The notes below the pieces were generated by a model. That model was not told the DNA's origin. It saw only the letters and a list, made by a program, of their open reading frames with translations, and made no database searches. A DNA stretch of 15,016 nt. Origin: Alphaproteobacteria bacterium (GTDB lineage Bacteria; Pseudomonadota; Alphaproteobacteria; Rs-D84). The stretch's first letter is position 1; each line of letters starts with the position of its first letter. The DNA lies in contig JAGBCZ010000015.1 of assembly GCA_017937735.1 (NCBI GenBank), positions 1 to 15,016 on the forward strand, read 5' to 3'. A program made the position numbers and the translations under genes. Shown piece by piece: positions 1 through 8,074 of the stretch.

Positions 1-747
1 CACATAGTCGTAATAGTACGGTTTTGCTGCGTAAAAGTGCACAATGTATATTTGTTCCTTTACAAAATTGCGTTCAGATAATGGGAACTTTTCATCAATT
101 CCAATTTCAGGAATACAGTTATATCGCAATGGTAATTCCAAAATCTGGCCGTCAAATGCAGTGTTTAAGATGTCTTGATCTGGGTATGTTAATTTACATT
201 TTGTATCCCAAGGCGTTTTTGTTGTGCGCAGATATGGTAAATTTAATAACAATACCCCAGAATTTATATATAAATCGTGTTTCAGATATTTTTCTTTGAA
301 TTCACGTACGTATTTGCCGTTTGGATTGTCGGCCTTGTGTATTGGTGCCATGTCACGTACTGCGCCGAATGCATAGTTTGTAACGTCTGTATCGTACAGT
401 TCGGTTAAGTCAGACAATATCAATGTGTCAGAATCGATGTATAACAATTTGTCGATATCTGGAAATACATTGTGTGCAAATAGGCGATAAAAAATAACCG
501 GTGACCATCTGGAATAGTCGTGATTTGCGTACGGATTGTGTTTTTTTGGTACTGTTTTCCATATTAAATTTCCGCCCTGCCCGATAATTTTTTCAATTTT
601 ACGGCGTCCGTGTGTATGGGGGGCGACCATGCAATATACGTTAACAGTTGTGTCGGCTGATTTTGTGCGTATCAGTGAACTGATAGAAACAGCCGCCATC
701 CGCCAGAAATTATTATCAAAACAATATAATACGTTTATTTCAGACAT
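1..747 (-). CDS. Glycosyltransferase family 8 protein (partial, runs off the left edge)
   Basis: The reading frame is open from ATG 745-747 to base 1, giving 249 codons with no stop; the C-terminus lies outside the window. It is a GT-A glycosyltransferase of family 8, the group that includes LPS glucosyl/galactosyltransferases (WaaJ/RfaJ type) and uses a UDP-sugar and a metal ion. Visible motifs are the metal-binding DSD within LLYIDSDTLILSDL (Asp105 and Asp107), the acceptor-side YINSGVLLLNL (160-170), YPDQDILN (188-195) and a C-terminal HFYAAKPY (237-244), matching the family's HxxGxxKPW-like metal/UDP motif. The start overlaps the end of the upstream GT2 gene by 13 bp and has no good Shine-Dalgarno sequence, so translational coupling is likely. 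The probable role is adding a hexose to LPS core or another surface glycan. The exact sugar cannot be read from the sequence. Confidence 0.9.
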   Translation of the reverse strand, partial: MSEINVLYCFDNNFWRMAAVSISSLIRTKSADTTVNVYCMVAPHTHGRRKIEKIIGQGGNLIWKTVPKKHNPYANHDYSRWSPVIFYRLFAHNVFPDIDKLLYIDSDTLILSDLTELYDTDVTNYAFGAVRDMAPIHKADNPNGKYVREFKEKYLKHDLYINSGVLLLNLPYLRTTKTPWDTKCKLTYPDQDILNTAFDGQILELPLRYNCIPEIGIDEKFPLSERNFVKEQIYIVHFYAAKPYYYDYV

Positions 748-1676
748 GATAAAAACCAACATAAAAATCTGTGTTTAAATCGCAGATATCTGCGTGGAAT
801 ATGTTTGCATGATTCAATAAGTGTTTCTTTGGCCTGTGCCTGGGCGGTGTTATTTGCCTTGGTTTTTATGACAGTTTCGCCGATTAAATACATGAACGTA
901 TCGTTATAGAATTTGTGCCAGAATATATGGTCGTACTTATCCAGTAAATTTTCTTTGATATATTTGAAATATGTCGGGAACCATGTAAAATTATCTGCGC
1001 TGAATTTTTTTGTTGTGATGCTGTCATCGTGAACACGGTGATAGACACAAATGTTGCTGCATTCTGCGCATGTTTTTGCACGGTATGAAATATCCAACAT
1101 AAATGTTAAATCGTCACCGAATGATGTGAATTCTGGCAAGAATCGTGTGTCACCAATCAGTTCACGTTTATATATACGGCGCCATACCCATACCCATGCA
1201 TGATTTTTATGTAATAATAAAAAGCGTTCTGGATTTTTACTTAATCCAAAGTTTTCGATTGAAAACATTGCCTTTGGATTTGCCTTGAATTTAAATTCAT
1301 CGTTGACCAAATGCGCACGTCCGCCCGCCATATCAGCATTGGTGCTTTCAATTAATTGAATCAGCATTTCGATTGTTGTGTCGGAATAACAGTCGTCAGA
1401 ATCCAGAAATGCAATATATCTACCACGTGCGATATCAAGACCCGCATTTCGTGCCACAGACACGCCGGATTTTTCAGATAACTGAATCAATTTAAAGCGT
1501 TTGTCATCATGAATGTGTTTTTTTATGATTTTAACTGAATCATCAGTGCTGGCATCGTCAATAATAATACATTCCCAATTTTTTTCTGTTTGGGCAGATA
1601 CAGAACACAACGCATCGCCGATATATTTATCGCCATTATGATTTGGAATAATAATAGATACAATTGGTTGTTGCAT
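735..1676 (-). CDS. Glycosyltransferase family 2 protein
   Basis: This 313-residue protein is a GT-A fold glycosyltransferase of family 2. The N-terminus reads VSIIIPNHNGDKYIGDALCS (6-25), followed by IIIDDASTDDS (38-47) for the nucleotide sugar, GVSVARNAGL (71-80) and the metal-binding LDSDD (91-95). FGDDL (187-191) sits where the family usually has its ED catalytic-base motif. No membrane segment precedes the catalytic domain; the C-terminus is basic and aromatic and may contact the membrane. It is the middle gene of a minus-strand operon, starting 3 bp after the secreted-protein gene and overlapping the GT8 gene by 13 bp. No clear Shine-Dalgarno sequence precedes its ATG, so coupling to the upstream gene is probable. 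It likely adds a sugar to LPS core, capsule or another surface glycan. Donor and acceptor are unknown. Confidence 0.93.
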   Translation of the reverse strand: MQQPIVSIIIPNHNGDKYIGDALCSVSAQTEKNWECIIIDDASTDDSVKIIKKHIHDDKRFKLIQLSEKSGVSVARNAGLDIARGRYIAFLDSDDCYSDTTIEMLIQLIESTNADMAGGRAHLVNDEFKFKANPKAMFSIENFGLSKNPERFLLLHKNHAWVWVWRRIYKRELIGDTRFLPEFTSFGDDLTFMLDISYRAKTCAECSNICVYHRVHDDSITTKKFSADNFTWFPTYFKYIKENLLDKYDHIFWHKFYNDTFMYLIGETVIKTKANNTAQAQAKETLIESCKHIPRRYLRFKHRFLCWFLSCLK

Positions 1677-1679
1677 TTG

Positions 1680-2255
1680 TTATTCGTAATCACAAGCTAT
1701 GGTCGATGTATATGTACCTGTGCCGTCTGTCGTAGCTGTTCCGCTTGGCAGATAGCAGTTTGTCAGAACATTGGCAGATATTGTGTCATCGACATCAAGG
1801 CTAATTGTGTATGTTTGCAGTCGGTAGACCGTTTGTGTGGTGTCAATGCCACAGCCGTCTATTAAGGTGTAAGAATCGCAGACGGTAACGGTAGTTTGTT
1901 TGGGTTTGTATTTGACACTGGGGTCAATTGTGCCACCGTTTGGGCATGGTGCACATGTGGCGCTGGTTACGTTCGCACAAACCGAAGCCAACAAAGCGGC
2001 GGATGCGGTCGCTGCCATTACGCCAGCACAAGATACAAGATATTCTCCTTCGTCACATATAGTAAAACTTGTGGTTTTGCCACATGCATTCGCACGGATG
2101 GTTCCAATACTGATATATGTACTGCATTTAGATTGTGTTGCAGCGCTGTATGTTGTAAGGGTTACTTTAATCGTGGCGAATGCGTTTTCAACCTTGTATG
2201 CGGCAAAGATAGTAAAGCTGACCAGACTGTATAACAGTTTGCTGATAAATTTCAT
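1680..2255 (-). CDS. Secreted Thr- and Cys-rich hypothetical protein
   Basis: This 191-residue protein matches no family I recognise. It starts with a Sec-type signal peptide: basic MKFISK, a hydrophobic core (LLYSLVSFTIFAAY) and a likely cleavage after AFA at residue 27. The mature part is rich in Thr and Ser and holds 11 cysteines (44, 58, 67, 76, 93, 101, 104, 126, 135, 167, 188), including CAPCPNGG (101-108). This suggests a disulfide-bonded extracytoplasmic protein. A hydrophobic Ala-rich stretch (78-92) may be buried or form a second membrane contact. The start is supported by a CAAGGGG ribosome site 8 bp upstream and a strong promoter. It is the first gene of an operon with two glycosyltransferases, so it might be their substrate or simply share expression; that is speculation. 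It could also be a pilin-like or adhesin-like surface protein. Confidence 0.75.
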   Translation of the reverse strand: MKFISKLLYSLVSFTIFAAYKVENAFATIKVTLTTYSAATQSKCSTYISIGTIRANACGKTTSFTICDEGEYLVSCAGVMAATASAALLASVCANVTSATCAPCPNGGTIDPSVKYKPKQTTVTVCDSYTLIDGCGIDTTQTVYRLQTYTISLDVDDTISANVLTNCYLPSGTATTDGTGTYTSTIACDYE

Positions 2256-2263
2256 TTTTCCGA

Positions 2264-2270
2264 CCCCTTG
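2264..2270 (-). promoter_or_regulatory. Ribosome binding site of the secreted Thr/Cys-rich protein
   Basis: CAAGGGG read on the minus strand lies 8 bp before the ATG at 2253-2255. It fixes the start that carries the signal peptide. Confidence 0.65.
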
Positions 2271-2284
2271 AATTTCAGTTATGC

Positions 2285-2313
2285 ATTATATATTTATTTT
2301 GATTTTGTGTCCA
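2285..2313 (-). promoter_or_regulatory. Promoter of the secreted protein/glycosyltransferase operon
   Basis: On the minus strand, TGGACA (2313-2308) and a perfect TATAAT (2290-2285) are separated by 17 bp. This is a near-consensus housekeeping sigma promoter about 30 bp upstream of the start codon. Confidence 0.7.
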
Positions 2314-2331
2314 GTTGTTTGTTAAAAAATC

Positions 2332-2360
2332 TTGAAAAATATTGTTATAGCGGCTAAAAT
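2332..2360 (+). promoter_or_regulatory. Promoter of leuS
   Basis: TTGAAA (2332-2337) and TAAAAT (2355-2360) are separated by 17 bp. The predicted start near 2367 leaves a leader of about 30 nt that contains the TAGGAA ribosome site. No T-box or attenuator structure fits in so short a leader. Confidence 0.65.
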
Positions 2361-2397
2361 CATCGCCAAGACAAATTAGAAATATAGGAAAACAGTT

Positions 2398-4794
2398 ATG
2401 GCAGATGATATCAAAAAAATTCATGAACGTGAATCAAAATGGCAAAAAAAGTGGGCAGATGCACGCGCATTTGTGCCAAAAAACGATGGTTCAAAACCAA
2501 AGTATTATAATTTGATTGAATTTCCGTTCCCCAGTGGTTCTGGGTTGCATGTCGGCCATATGTTGCCATATACAGGTATGGATGTTTTGGCACGCTTTCA
2601 ACGTATGCGTGGGTTTGATGTTTTGTATCCAATCGGGTATGATTCAATGGGTATATCGTCTGAAAATTATGCTACAAAAATTGGTAAACACCCAAGTGAA
2701 TCTGTTGCAGAATTGATTAAGATTTTTGAACGTGATATTTCAATAATGGGGCTGTCTTTTAATCCAGAATCAAAATTGTCGACATCTGATCCTGAATTTA
2801 TCAAGTGGACACAGTGGATGTTTATTCAGTTCTTTAAGGCTGGATTGGCGTATAAATCAGAACTGCCAATGAACTGGTGTCCAAATTGTAAAACAAATCT
2901 GACAAACGAAGAACTGGAAGATGGTAAATGCGAACGTTGCCATGGACCTGTTGAAAAGAAGATGAAGTTACAGTGGAATCTGGCAATTACAAAATACGCA
3001 GACAGATTAATTGATGATTTGGCATTGGTTGACTATCCAGAACGTGTTAAAACGGAACAAATAAATTGGATTGGTCGTTCACATGGTGCTGATGTTAATT
3101 TTATGGTTGGCGATGATGTTATGACAGTGTATACAACACGAATTGATACAATATTTGGTGTAACGTTCTGTGTTTTGGCGCCTGAACATGCATTGGTAAA
3201 AAAATGGCTGACAGATGGAAAAATTACAAATGTAAATGCTGTAAATGAATATATTGCGGCTGCACGTGCAAAAACAGAAATTGAACGTACAGACGTTACC
3301 CGTGAAAAAACAGGTGTTCGTTTGGACGGTGTTATGGCGATAAATCCATTTAATGGGCGTGAAATTCCAATCTTTATTTCGGATTATGTGTTGGCTGATT
3401 ATGGTTTTGGTGCGATTATGGCGGTACCTGCACATGATGGTCGTGATTGGGATTTTGCCAAGAAATTTGGGCTGGATATCATCCCTGTTCTATCTGGTGG
3501 CGAAGAAGGTAAAGTCTGGGAAGGTGATGGTGCGCATATAAATTCTGGCTTCTTGGATGGTATGGGCAAAGAAGATGCAATTGCGGCTGCGATAAAATAC
3601 GGAACAGAACATGGATTTGCGCATGGTACAACCAAGTATAAATTAAAAGACTGGGGTTTTTCACGTCAGATGTACTGGGGCGAACCAATCCCAATGGTGT
3701 CTTGTGAAAAATGTGGTTGGGTGCCTGTGCCAGAATCTGAATTGCCGCTGATGCAACCATATATGTCAGACTATAAGCCAACTGATGATGGCGAAGGTCC
3801 ATTGGCACGTGCAACAGATTGGGTGAATACAACGTGCCCATGTTGTGGCGCGCCGGCCAAACGTGAAACAGATACAATGCCACAATGGGCAGGTTCTTCA
3901 TGGTATTTCTTGCGCTATTTAGATTCCAAGAACGATAATGCGTTTTGTTCACGTGAACAATTGGATAAGTGGATGCCGATTGATCACTATAATGGTGGCA
4001 TGGAACATACGACACGTCATGTTCTGTATTCAAGATTCTGGTACAAGGTGTTGCATGATTTGGGATTTGTGCCAGGGGTTGAACCATATAAAAAACGCAC
4101 CAGTAATGGTTTGATTATGGCGGCAGATGGTACAAAAATGTCAAAGTCACGTGGCAATACTGTGCCAAGTTCAGATGTTGTTGAACGTAGTGGCGCAGAT
4201 GCGTGCCGTATGGCAATCTTGTATCTGGGACCGTGGGAACAAAGTGCGAATTGGTCCGAAGATACTTTGCGTGGCGTTGAACGTTTCTTGAAGCGTGTTG
4301 AAAATTTGGCGGATAACCTGACAGATGAACCAATGACGGCCGACCAAGAACGCTTGCAACACAAACTGATTGCAGATGCAACAGAACGGTTGGAAGAAAT
4401 GAAGTTTAATACGACTATATCTGCAATGATGGAATATATCAATGCGTTCGGGGGTAAAATGCCCCGCCCTGCATACGAAACATTATTGCAAGTGCTGAAT
4501 CCGTTTGCACCACATTTGACCGAAGAAATGTGGGAAAAACTGGGGCATGATGATATGCTGGTGTTTGAACCATGGCCAACATTTGATGCGACAAAGTTAG
4601 TCGAATCGCAGATGACAATCGTTGTGTCGATAAATGGTAAACGTGCAGCAGACTTTGTTGTGCCGGCAGATGCAGACGAAAACGTAATCGTTGATGCGGC
4701 AAAACTTGCCGCAGGTGCGAAATTAGACGGCTGTGAAATTATAAAAACAATCGTTGTGCCAAAGAAACTGGTAAACTTTGTTGTAAAAAAATAA
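2398..4794 (+). CDS. leuS: Leucyl-tRNA synthetase, short form
   Basis: This 798-residue class I synthetase charges tRNA-Leu with leucine in the cytoplasm. The HIGH motif is HVGH (51-54) within FPFPSGSGLHVGHM, and KMSKS is at 580-584. One zinc ribbon has Cys161, 164, 178 and 181; a second Cys set is 436, 439, 480, 482 and 483. The CP1 editing domain looks active, with the threonine-rich TTRIDT (246-251) and AVPAHDGRD (342-350), where Asp347 matches the editing Asp of E. coli. The protein is shorter than the 860-residue E. coli enzyme. It lacks the leucine-specific insert before KMSKS: only about 40 residues separate EHTTRHVLY from KMSKS, as in the Bacillus form. TAGGAA (2385-2390) upstream of the ATG supports the start. 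The downstream unknown gene begins 13 bp after the stop and is probably cotranscribed. Confidence 0.97.
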   Translation: MADDIKKIHERESKWQKKWADARAFVPKNDGSKPKYYNLIEFPFPSGSGLHVGHMLPYTGMDVLARFQRMRGFDVLYPIGYDSMGISSENYATKIGKHPSESVAELIKIFERDISIMGLSFNPESKLSTSDPEFIKWTQWMFIQFFKAGLAYKSELPMNWCPNCKTNLTNEELEDGKCERCHGPVEKKMKLQWNLAITKYADRLIDDLALVDYPERVKTEQINWIGRSHGADVNFMVGDDVMTVYTTRIDTIFGVTFCVLAPEHALVKKWLTDGKITNVNAVNEYIAAARAKTEIERTDVTREKTGVRLDGVMAINPFNGREIPIFISDYVLADYGFGAIMAVPAHDGRDWDFAKKFGLDIIPVLSGGEEGKVWEGDGAHINSGFLDGMGKEDAIAAAIKYGTEHGFAHGTTKYKLKDWGFSRQMYWGEPIPMVSCEKCGWVPVPESELPLMQPYMSDYKPTDDGEGPLARATDWVNTTCPCCGAPAKRETDTMPQWAGSSWYFLRYLDSKNDNAFCSREQLDKWMPIDHYNGGMEHTTRHVLYSRFWYKVLHDLGFVPGVEPYKKRTSNGLIMAADGTKMSKSRGNTVPSSDVVERSGADACRMAILYLGPWEQSANWSEDTLRGVERFLKRVENLADNLTDEPMTADQERLQHKLIADATERLEEMKFNTTISAMMEYINAFGGKMPRPAYETLLQVLNPFAPHLTEEMWEKLGHDDMLVFEPWPTFDATKLVESQMTIVVSINGKRAADFVVPADADENVIVDAAKLAAGAKLDGCEIIKTIVVPKKLVNFVVKK

Positions 4795-4807
4795 AAAGTT
4801 TTAATTG

Positions 4808-5635
4808 ATGGGCGAAGAACATAATGTTAATCTGGGGCGCTGGGACAGTGTATTTGCCAGACGTATGATGCGGCGTGGCCCTGTTGAGGTGCATCGTATG
4901 TTAAACGATAATTCGCCCTTGTTCAGCGCAATTGTTAGATTTAAATGGGACATGCAGCCTGATGTGCGATTGGCGCGTGAATTAAATCGTATCTTGAATA
5001 GTGTAAAACAGATGGAGCCCGATAAATATGAAGAATATGAACAACAAATTTTAGGTGCAGTTAAGTCTGGGGTTCATGGTTGCGAAAATGTATATGAGAA
5101 ATATGTCAAATTGATAAACAATCCGGAAATTGGTAAAAATTATGATGATTTTGTTTTTGAACTGATTGATAACAGTCCAAAGACCAGAAGTGCGTTTTGG
5201 AAATTGGCAGAACGTGATGAGGAATTAACGCGTTTTAATTTAGATTTTCGTATGGATTATATGTATAAAGATTCCAAGAAATTGGATGTCTTGTTGTTAA
5301 AATTAGTGTTTTTTTTGGCGTTTTGGCGCTGTAATTCAGAATTGATATTCAGATGTATTCGGATTTATTTAAGGTTGCAAAACGATGAAGCAAGATTATG
5401 TGTCGCCAAGGTTTTGTGGTCTGATGTCCCCAGGTTGGTTAATTGGTATCAATGCCAATATGATGCGCAATTTGAATTGTATGATAATGCGAGAAAATGT
5501 TATCAATCAACTGTCGATGATACGCGGTGTTGTTATGATGAATCAAAAGAACATATTGAAAAAAAGCATGATGATATCAAACGGTATAAAGAATTGATAC
5601 GAACTGGACAGTTGGCGCCGTTTAAAAAGAAATAA
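4808..5635 (+). CDS. Hypothetical protein of 275 residues, cotranscribed with leuS
   Basis: I do not recognise this protein. It is highly charged and aromatic and probably all-helical. It has no signal peptide, one short hydrophobic stretch (VLLLKLVFFLAFW, 161-173) that may be a buried helix, and several scattered Cys (92, 175, 183, 198, 216, 231, 241, 242). The N-terminus is basic (RWDSVFARRMMRRG, 11-24) and the C-terminus is a Lys-rich helix, so a nucleic-acid or membrane-surface contact is possible. The ATG at 4808 was chosen over the adjacent TTG at 4805; no Shine-Dalgarno sequence precedes either. It starts 13 bp after leuS with no terminator between them, and a strong terminator follows it directly. 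The frame is long, uninterrupted and ends in TAA like its neighbours, so I take it as a real gene of unknown function. Confidence 0.8.
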   Translation: MGEEHNVNLGRWDSVFARRMMRRGPVEVHRMLNDNSPLFSAIVRFKWDMQPDVRLARELNRILNSVKQMEPDKYEEYEQQILGAVKSGVHGCENVYEKYVKLINNPEIGKNYDDFVFELIDNSPKTRSAFWKLAERDEELTRFNLDFRMDYMYKDSKKLDVLLLKLVFFLAFWRCNSELIFRCIRIYLRLQNDEARLCVAKVLWSDVPRLVNWYQCQYDAQFELYDNARKCYQSTVDDTRCCYDESKEHIEKKHDDIKRYKELIRTGQLAPFKKK

Positions 5636-5665
5636 AAAAATCCCCAAATGGGGATTTTTTTTTTT
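5634..5665. terminator. Bidirectional intrinsic terminator between the 275-residue protein gene and rlpA
   Basis: The stem AATCCCC (5639-5645) pairs with GGGGATT (5650-5656) around an AAAT loop. A run of A precedes it and a run of T follows it, so it works on both strands. It overlaps the TAA of the plus-strand gene and touches the TAA of rlpA. Confidence 0.9.
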
Positions 5666-6531
5666 TAAATGCTGTCTGCGTTGACCCAACGACCGTCTTT
5701 TAACAAGCCTGGGGCCATGCCTTCGTTTGCACGTAATGCATCGATTACGCTGCGCGCCTTGGCGGCATCCATATTGATGATGCGTACTTTGTACAGGTCG
5801 CCTTCGTTAACGACAACTGTATCACCGTATGTTTTCATACGATTCGCCAATGCATCTGCGCTGTCTTGGGCATAAAATGCAGCCAATTGAATACTGTATG
5901 GGCCGGTTGCAGGTGCCGCAACAGGTGTCGTTTCAACAGGTGCTGTGGCAACTGGTTGTGTTGTGCCCAGTGTTGCATTTTTTACAGCTGTTGATTGTTC
6001 TGGCATAACCTGAATTTGAACCTTGGCTTGACCGTTCAGACCGATTTTTTGTGCGGCTGCTGGGGACAAGTCCATTAAACGTGTGTTTACAAATGGACCA
6101 CGATTGTTTACACGAACAACAACAGATTGGCCATTGTCCAGATTGGTTACACGTGCAATTGTTGGCAATGGTAATGTTTTGCTGGTTGCGACCATTTGAT
6201 TGATATCAAATACTTCGCCGTTGCTGGTTTTAGACCCGTTTAATTCTGCTGGGATAATGCCCGCAACACCGGTTTGATTATATGTCATATCTTCGACAGG
6301 GATGTATTGTACTTCTTCGACCTTGTATGCAGAACCAACATAATATTTTGGTGCCGCAGCCAACAGATATGCATCGTTTAATGATTCTGTGGTTTGCGTT
6401 GTTGTGGTTGCAACCAATGGTTCTTCGCCAAAGCCGTCTGCACCGTAACTGGTGCTGCGCCCTGTTGTGCTGAGATCTGTGCATCCTGCCAAAATTGCGG
6501 TTAATGCCGCCAAAGAAACTAATTTTTTCAT
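5665..6531 (-). CDS. rlpA: RlpA-like septal lipoprotein with SPOR domain; presumed catalytic Asp is Asn
   Basis: This 288-residue lipoprotein has a lipobox (LAGC, lipidated Cys17), a low-complexity Thr-rich linker (about 20-60), a double-psi beta-barrel domain (about 85-177), an Ala/Pro/Thr linker, and a C-terminal SPOR domain (about 209-286) that binds denuded septal glycan. RlpA of Pseudomonas is a lytic transglycosylase acting on peptide-free glycan. The family's NGE(V)FD is kept (Glu106), but VRVNDRGPF reads VRVNNRGPF, so the Asp that lies 37 residues after that Glu is Asn143 (AAT at 6103-6105). The usual YYG stretch before NGE is also lost, reading GIIPAELNGS. I infer weak or no lytic activity, with a structural or binding role. 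GGAAGGAG (6541-6548) supports the start. The gene has its own promoter and a terminator shared with the convergent gene. Confidence 0.92.
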   Translation of the reverse strand: MKKLVSLAALTAILAGCTDLSTTGRSTSYGADGFGEEPLVATTTTQTTESLNDAYLLAAAPKYYVGSAYKVEEVQYIPVEDMTYNQTGVAGIIPAELNGSKTSNGEVFDINQMVATSKTLPLPTIARVTNLDNGQSVVVRVNNRGPFVNTRLMDLSPAAAQKIGLNGQAKVQIQVMPEQSTAVKNATLGTTQPVATAPVETTPVAAPATGPYSIQLAAFYAQDSADALANRMKTYGDTVVVNEGDLYKVRIINMDAAKARSVIDALRANEGMAPGLLKDGRWVNADSI

Positions 6532-6565
6532 AATATAGGACTCCTTCCATTACATTTATGATTTT

Positions 6566-6594
6566 ATTTTATCATAAAAAAGCCCTGTATTCAA
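6566..6594 (-). promoter_or_regulatory. Promoter of rlpA
   Basis: On the minus strand, TTGAAT (6594-6589), a 17-bp spacer and TAAAAT (6571-6566) precede the rlpA ribosome site GGAAGGAG (6548-6541). It lies between murJ and rlpA, so rlpA can be expressed apart from murJ. Confidence 0.6.
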
Positions 6595-6609
6595 ATTTAT
6601 TTTTGCAGA

Positions 6610-8070
6610 TTAAATTTTACGGTCGATTATAAATGCAACTGGCAGATAGATAATACCATACACTGCGATTGCTAGCCCCAGTACCCAGATGCTGGAAATT
6701 GTGACCGTTGACAAGATTACACCCAGTATTGCTGCCCACAGTCCAAACGCAATAATTGCACGAATTGTGCGACCATCATGCCGTGCCAAACCACGTTTAT
6801 GACATGCACGCGACAACAGATAGTTTTTCAGATATCCACTGACCACGATACCGATTGGGATAGCCAGATACCCGACAACTGGGAATAATGCCAAGTATAA
6901 CAGTGCAGCCACGCTTAAAGACACAATGCTGGTTTTTACAGGTGTTTTCACATCTTGGGATGCGTACAGTGTTTTGTTATAAATCTGACTGATTAACATC
7001 GCTGGTAATACAAATACTTGAATCATAATTGCCAGTGCAACTGCATGTGTTGATTCAGATGTCCATGCGCCATATTCAAACAAGAATTTAATTATTGGTT
7101 CTGCCAGCACAAACAGTCCCACCACACACGGCAATATCAGCATCATTGAACGGCGCAGTGATGAATTTTGCTGAATATAAACACTGCGGATATTGTTGCT
7201 GGTCAGCGCATTGGATATAGAAGACATTAACACTGTTCCCACAGCCAATCCAATCATTGCAAATGGTAATTGCACAATTCTGTCTGAATAATATAGCCAT
7301 GATACCGCCCCGCTTTGGAAACTGGCAACCAACGTACCGACAATGATTGTAATCTGATAGAATCCGTTACCAACAATGCTGACCCCAAGACGTTTAAACA
7401 TACTGCTGATTTGTGGGGTCCATCGTGGCTTTACCAGATATAGACCGAAATGATGTTGGCGTATGCGTGCCCACAGAACACCAAACTGAATTATTCCGGA
7501 CAACACAACAGTGCCAGCCATCAGATATAATATATGTGTGCTGCCAAATGTCATGGCGAATAATAATGCACATATCAGCATGATGTTTAACAAAACAGGC
7601 ATAAATGCCGCCAGCAAAAATCTTGAAAACGCATTTAATATCGCAGATAAAAATGCCGCCCCGCATATAAAGATTACATAGACGAACATTATACGTGATA
7701 TAACAACCGTCATTTCCATTTTGCCGGGTGTTGCATCAAAACCTGGGGCCAAGAACCATACGACCAATGGCATAAAGATTTCAAATAATATAATGATTCC
7801 CAGTAATAAAACCATTAACCAAGAAAACGCATTACGGGCAAATTTTTCATCTTTATTAGAATCTGTGTACATCGGGATAAAGATTGCAGACAGTGCGCCT
7901 TCGCCCAGCAGGTCACGGAACATATTTGGCAGTTTAAACGCAGCCAAGAATATATCAGACATGCGCCCTGCCCCCAAGACACGTGCGATTAACATGTCAC
8001 GGATAAAACCAAATATACGACTGATGCCTGTCATGGCACCAACCCCGAAAATATGTTTGCCTAGTTTCAT
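6610..8070 (-). CDS. murJ: Lipid II flippase MurJ
   Basis: This 486-residue MOP-superfamily membrane protein moves undecaprenyl-PP-MurNAc-pentapeptide-GlcNAc across the inner membrane. The N-terminus is diagnostic: TGISRIFGFIRDMLIARVLG (14-33), then FKLPNMFRDLLGEGALSAIF (45-64). Residues shown to be essential in E. coli MurJ are present: Arg18, Arg24, Asp25 and Arg52. YYSDRIVQLP (260-269) supplies Asp263 and Arg264, matching E. coli Asp269 and Arg270. The hydrophobic profile suits 14 membrane helices, and the length is close to the E. coli protein (511). No Shine-Dalgarno sequence precedes the ATG, and a perfect TATAAT ends only 7 bp upstream of it, so the mRNA may be leaderless. It diverges from bamD. 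No terminator is obvious between it and rlpA, so readthrough into rlpA is possible. Confidence 0.97.
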   Translation of the reverse strand: MKLGKHIFGVGAMTGISRIFGFIRDMLIARVLGAGRMSDIFLAAFKLPNMFRDLLGEGALSAIFIPMYTDSNKDEKFARNAFSWLMVLLLGIIILFEIFMPLVVWFLAPGFDATPGKMEMTVVISRIMFVYVIFICGAAFLSAILNAFSRFLLAAFMPVLLNIMLICALLFAMTFGSTHILYLMAGTVVLSGIIQFGVLWARIRQHHFGLYLVKPRWTPQISSMFKRLGVSIVGNGFYQITIIVGTLVASFQSGAVSWLYYSDRIVQLPFAMIGLAVGTVLMSSISNALTSNNIRSVYIQQNSSLRRSMMLILPCVVGLFVLAEPIIKFLFEYGAWTSESTHAVALAIMIQVFVLPAMLISQIYNKTLYASQDVKTPVKTSIVSLSVAALLYLALFPVVGYLAIPIGIVVSGYLKNYLLSRACHKRGLARHDGRTIRAIIAFGLWAAILGVILSTVTISSIWVLGLAIAVYGIIYLPVAFIIDRKI

Positions 8071-8074
8071 AGTT

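Noticed and set aside
24..299. Plus-strand open frame of 91 codons at the left edge
   Set aside because: It is the antisense shadow of the GT8 gene, whose minus-strand frame shows clear family motifs.
1896..2271. Two overlapping plus-strand frames of 112 and 123 codons
   Set aside because: They lie opposite the secreted protein gene, which has a signal peptide, ribosome site and promoter; the plus frames have none.
2361..2397. T-box or leader attenuator for leuS
   Set aside because: The predicted leader is only about 30 nt with no hairpin or T-box sequence.
3479..4087. Minus-strand frame of 202 codons inside leuS
   Set aside because: It is antisense to an intact, motif-rich LeuRS and its composition (His-, Tyr- and Pro-rich) is typical of shadow frames.
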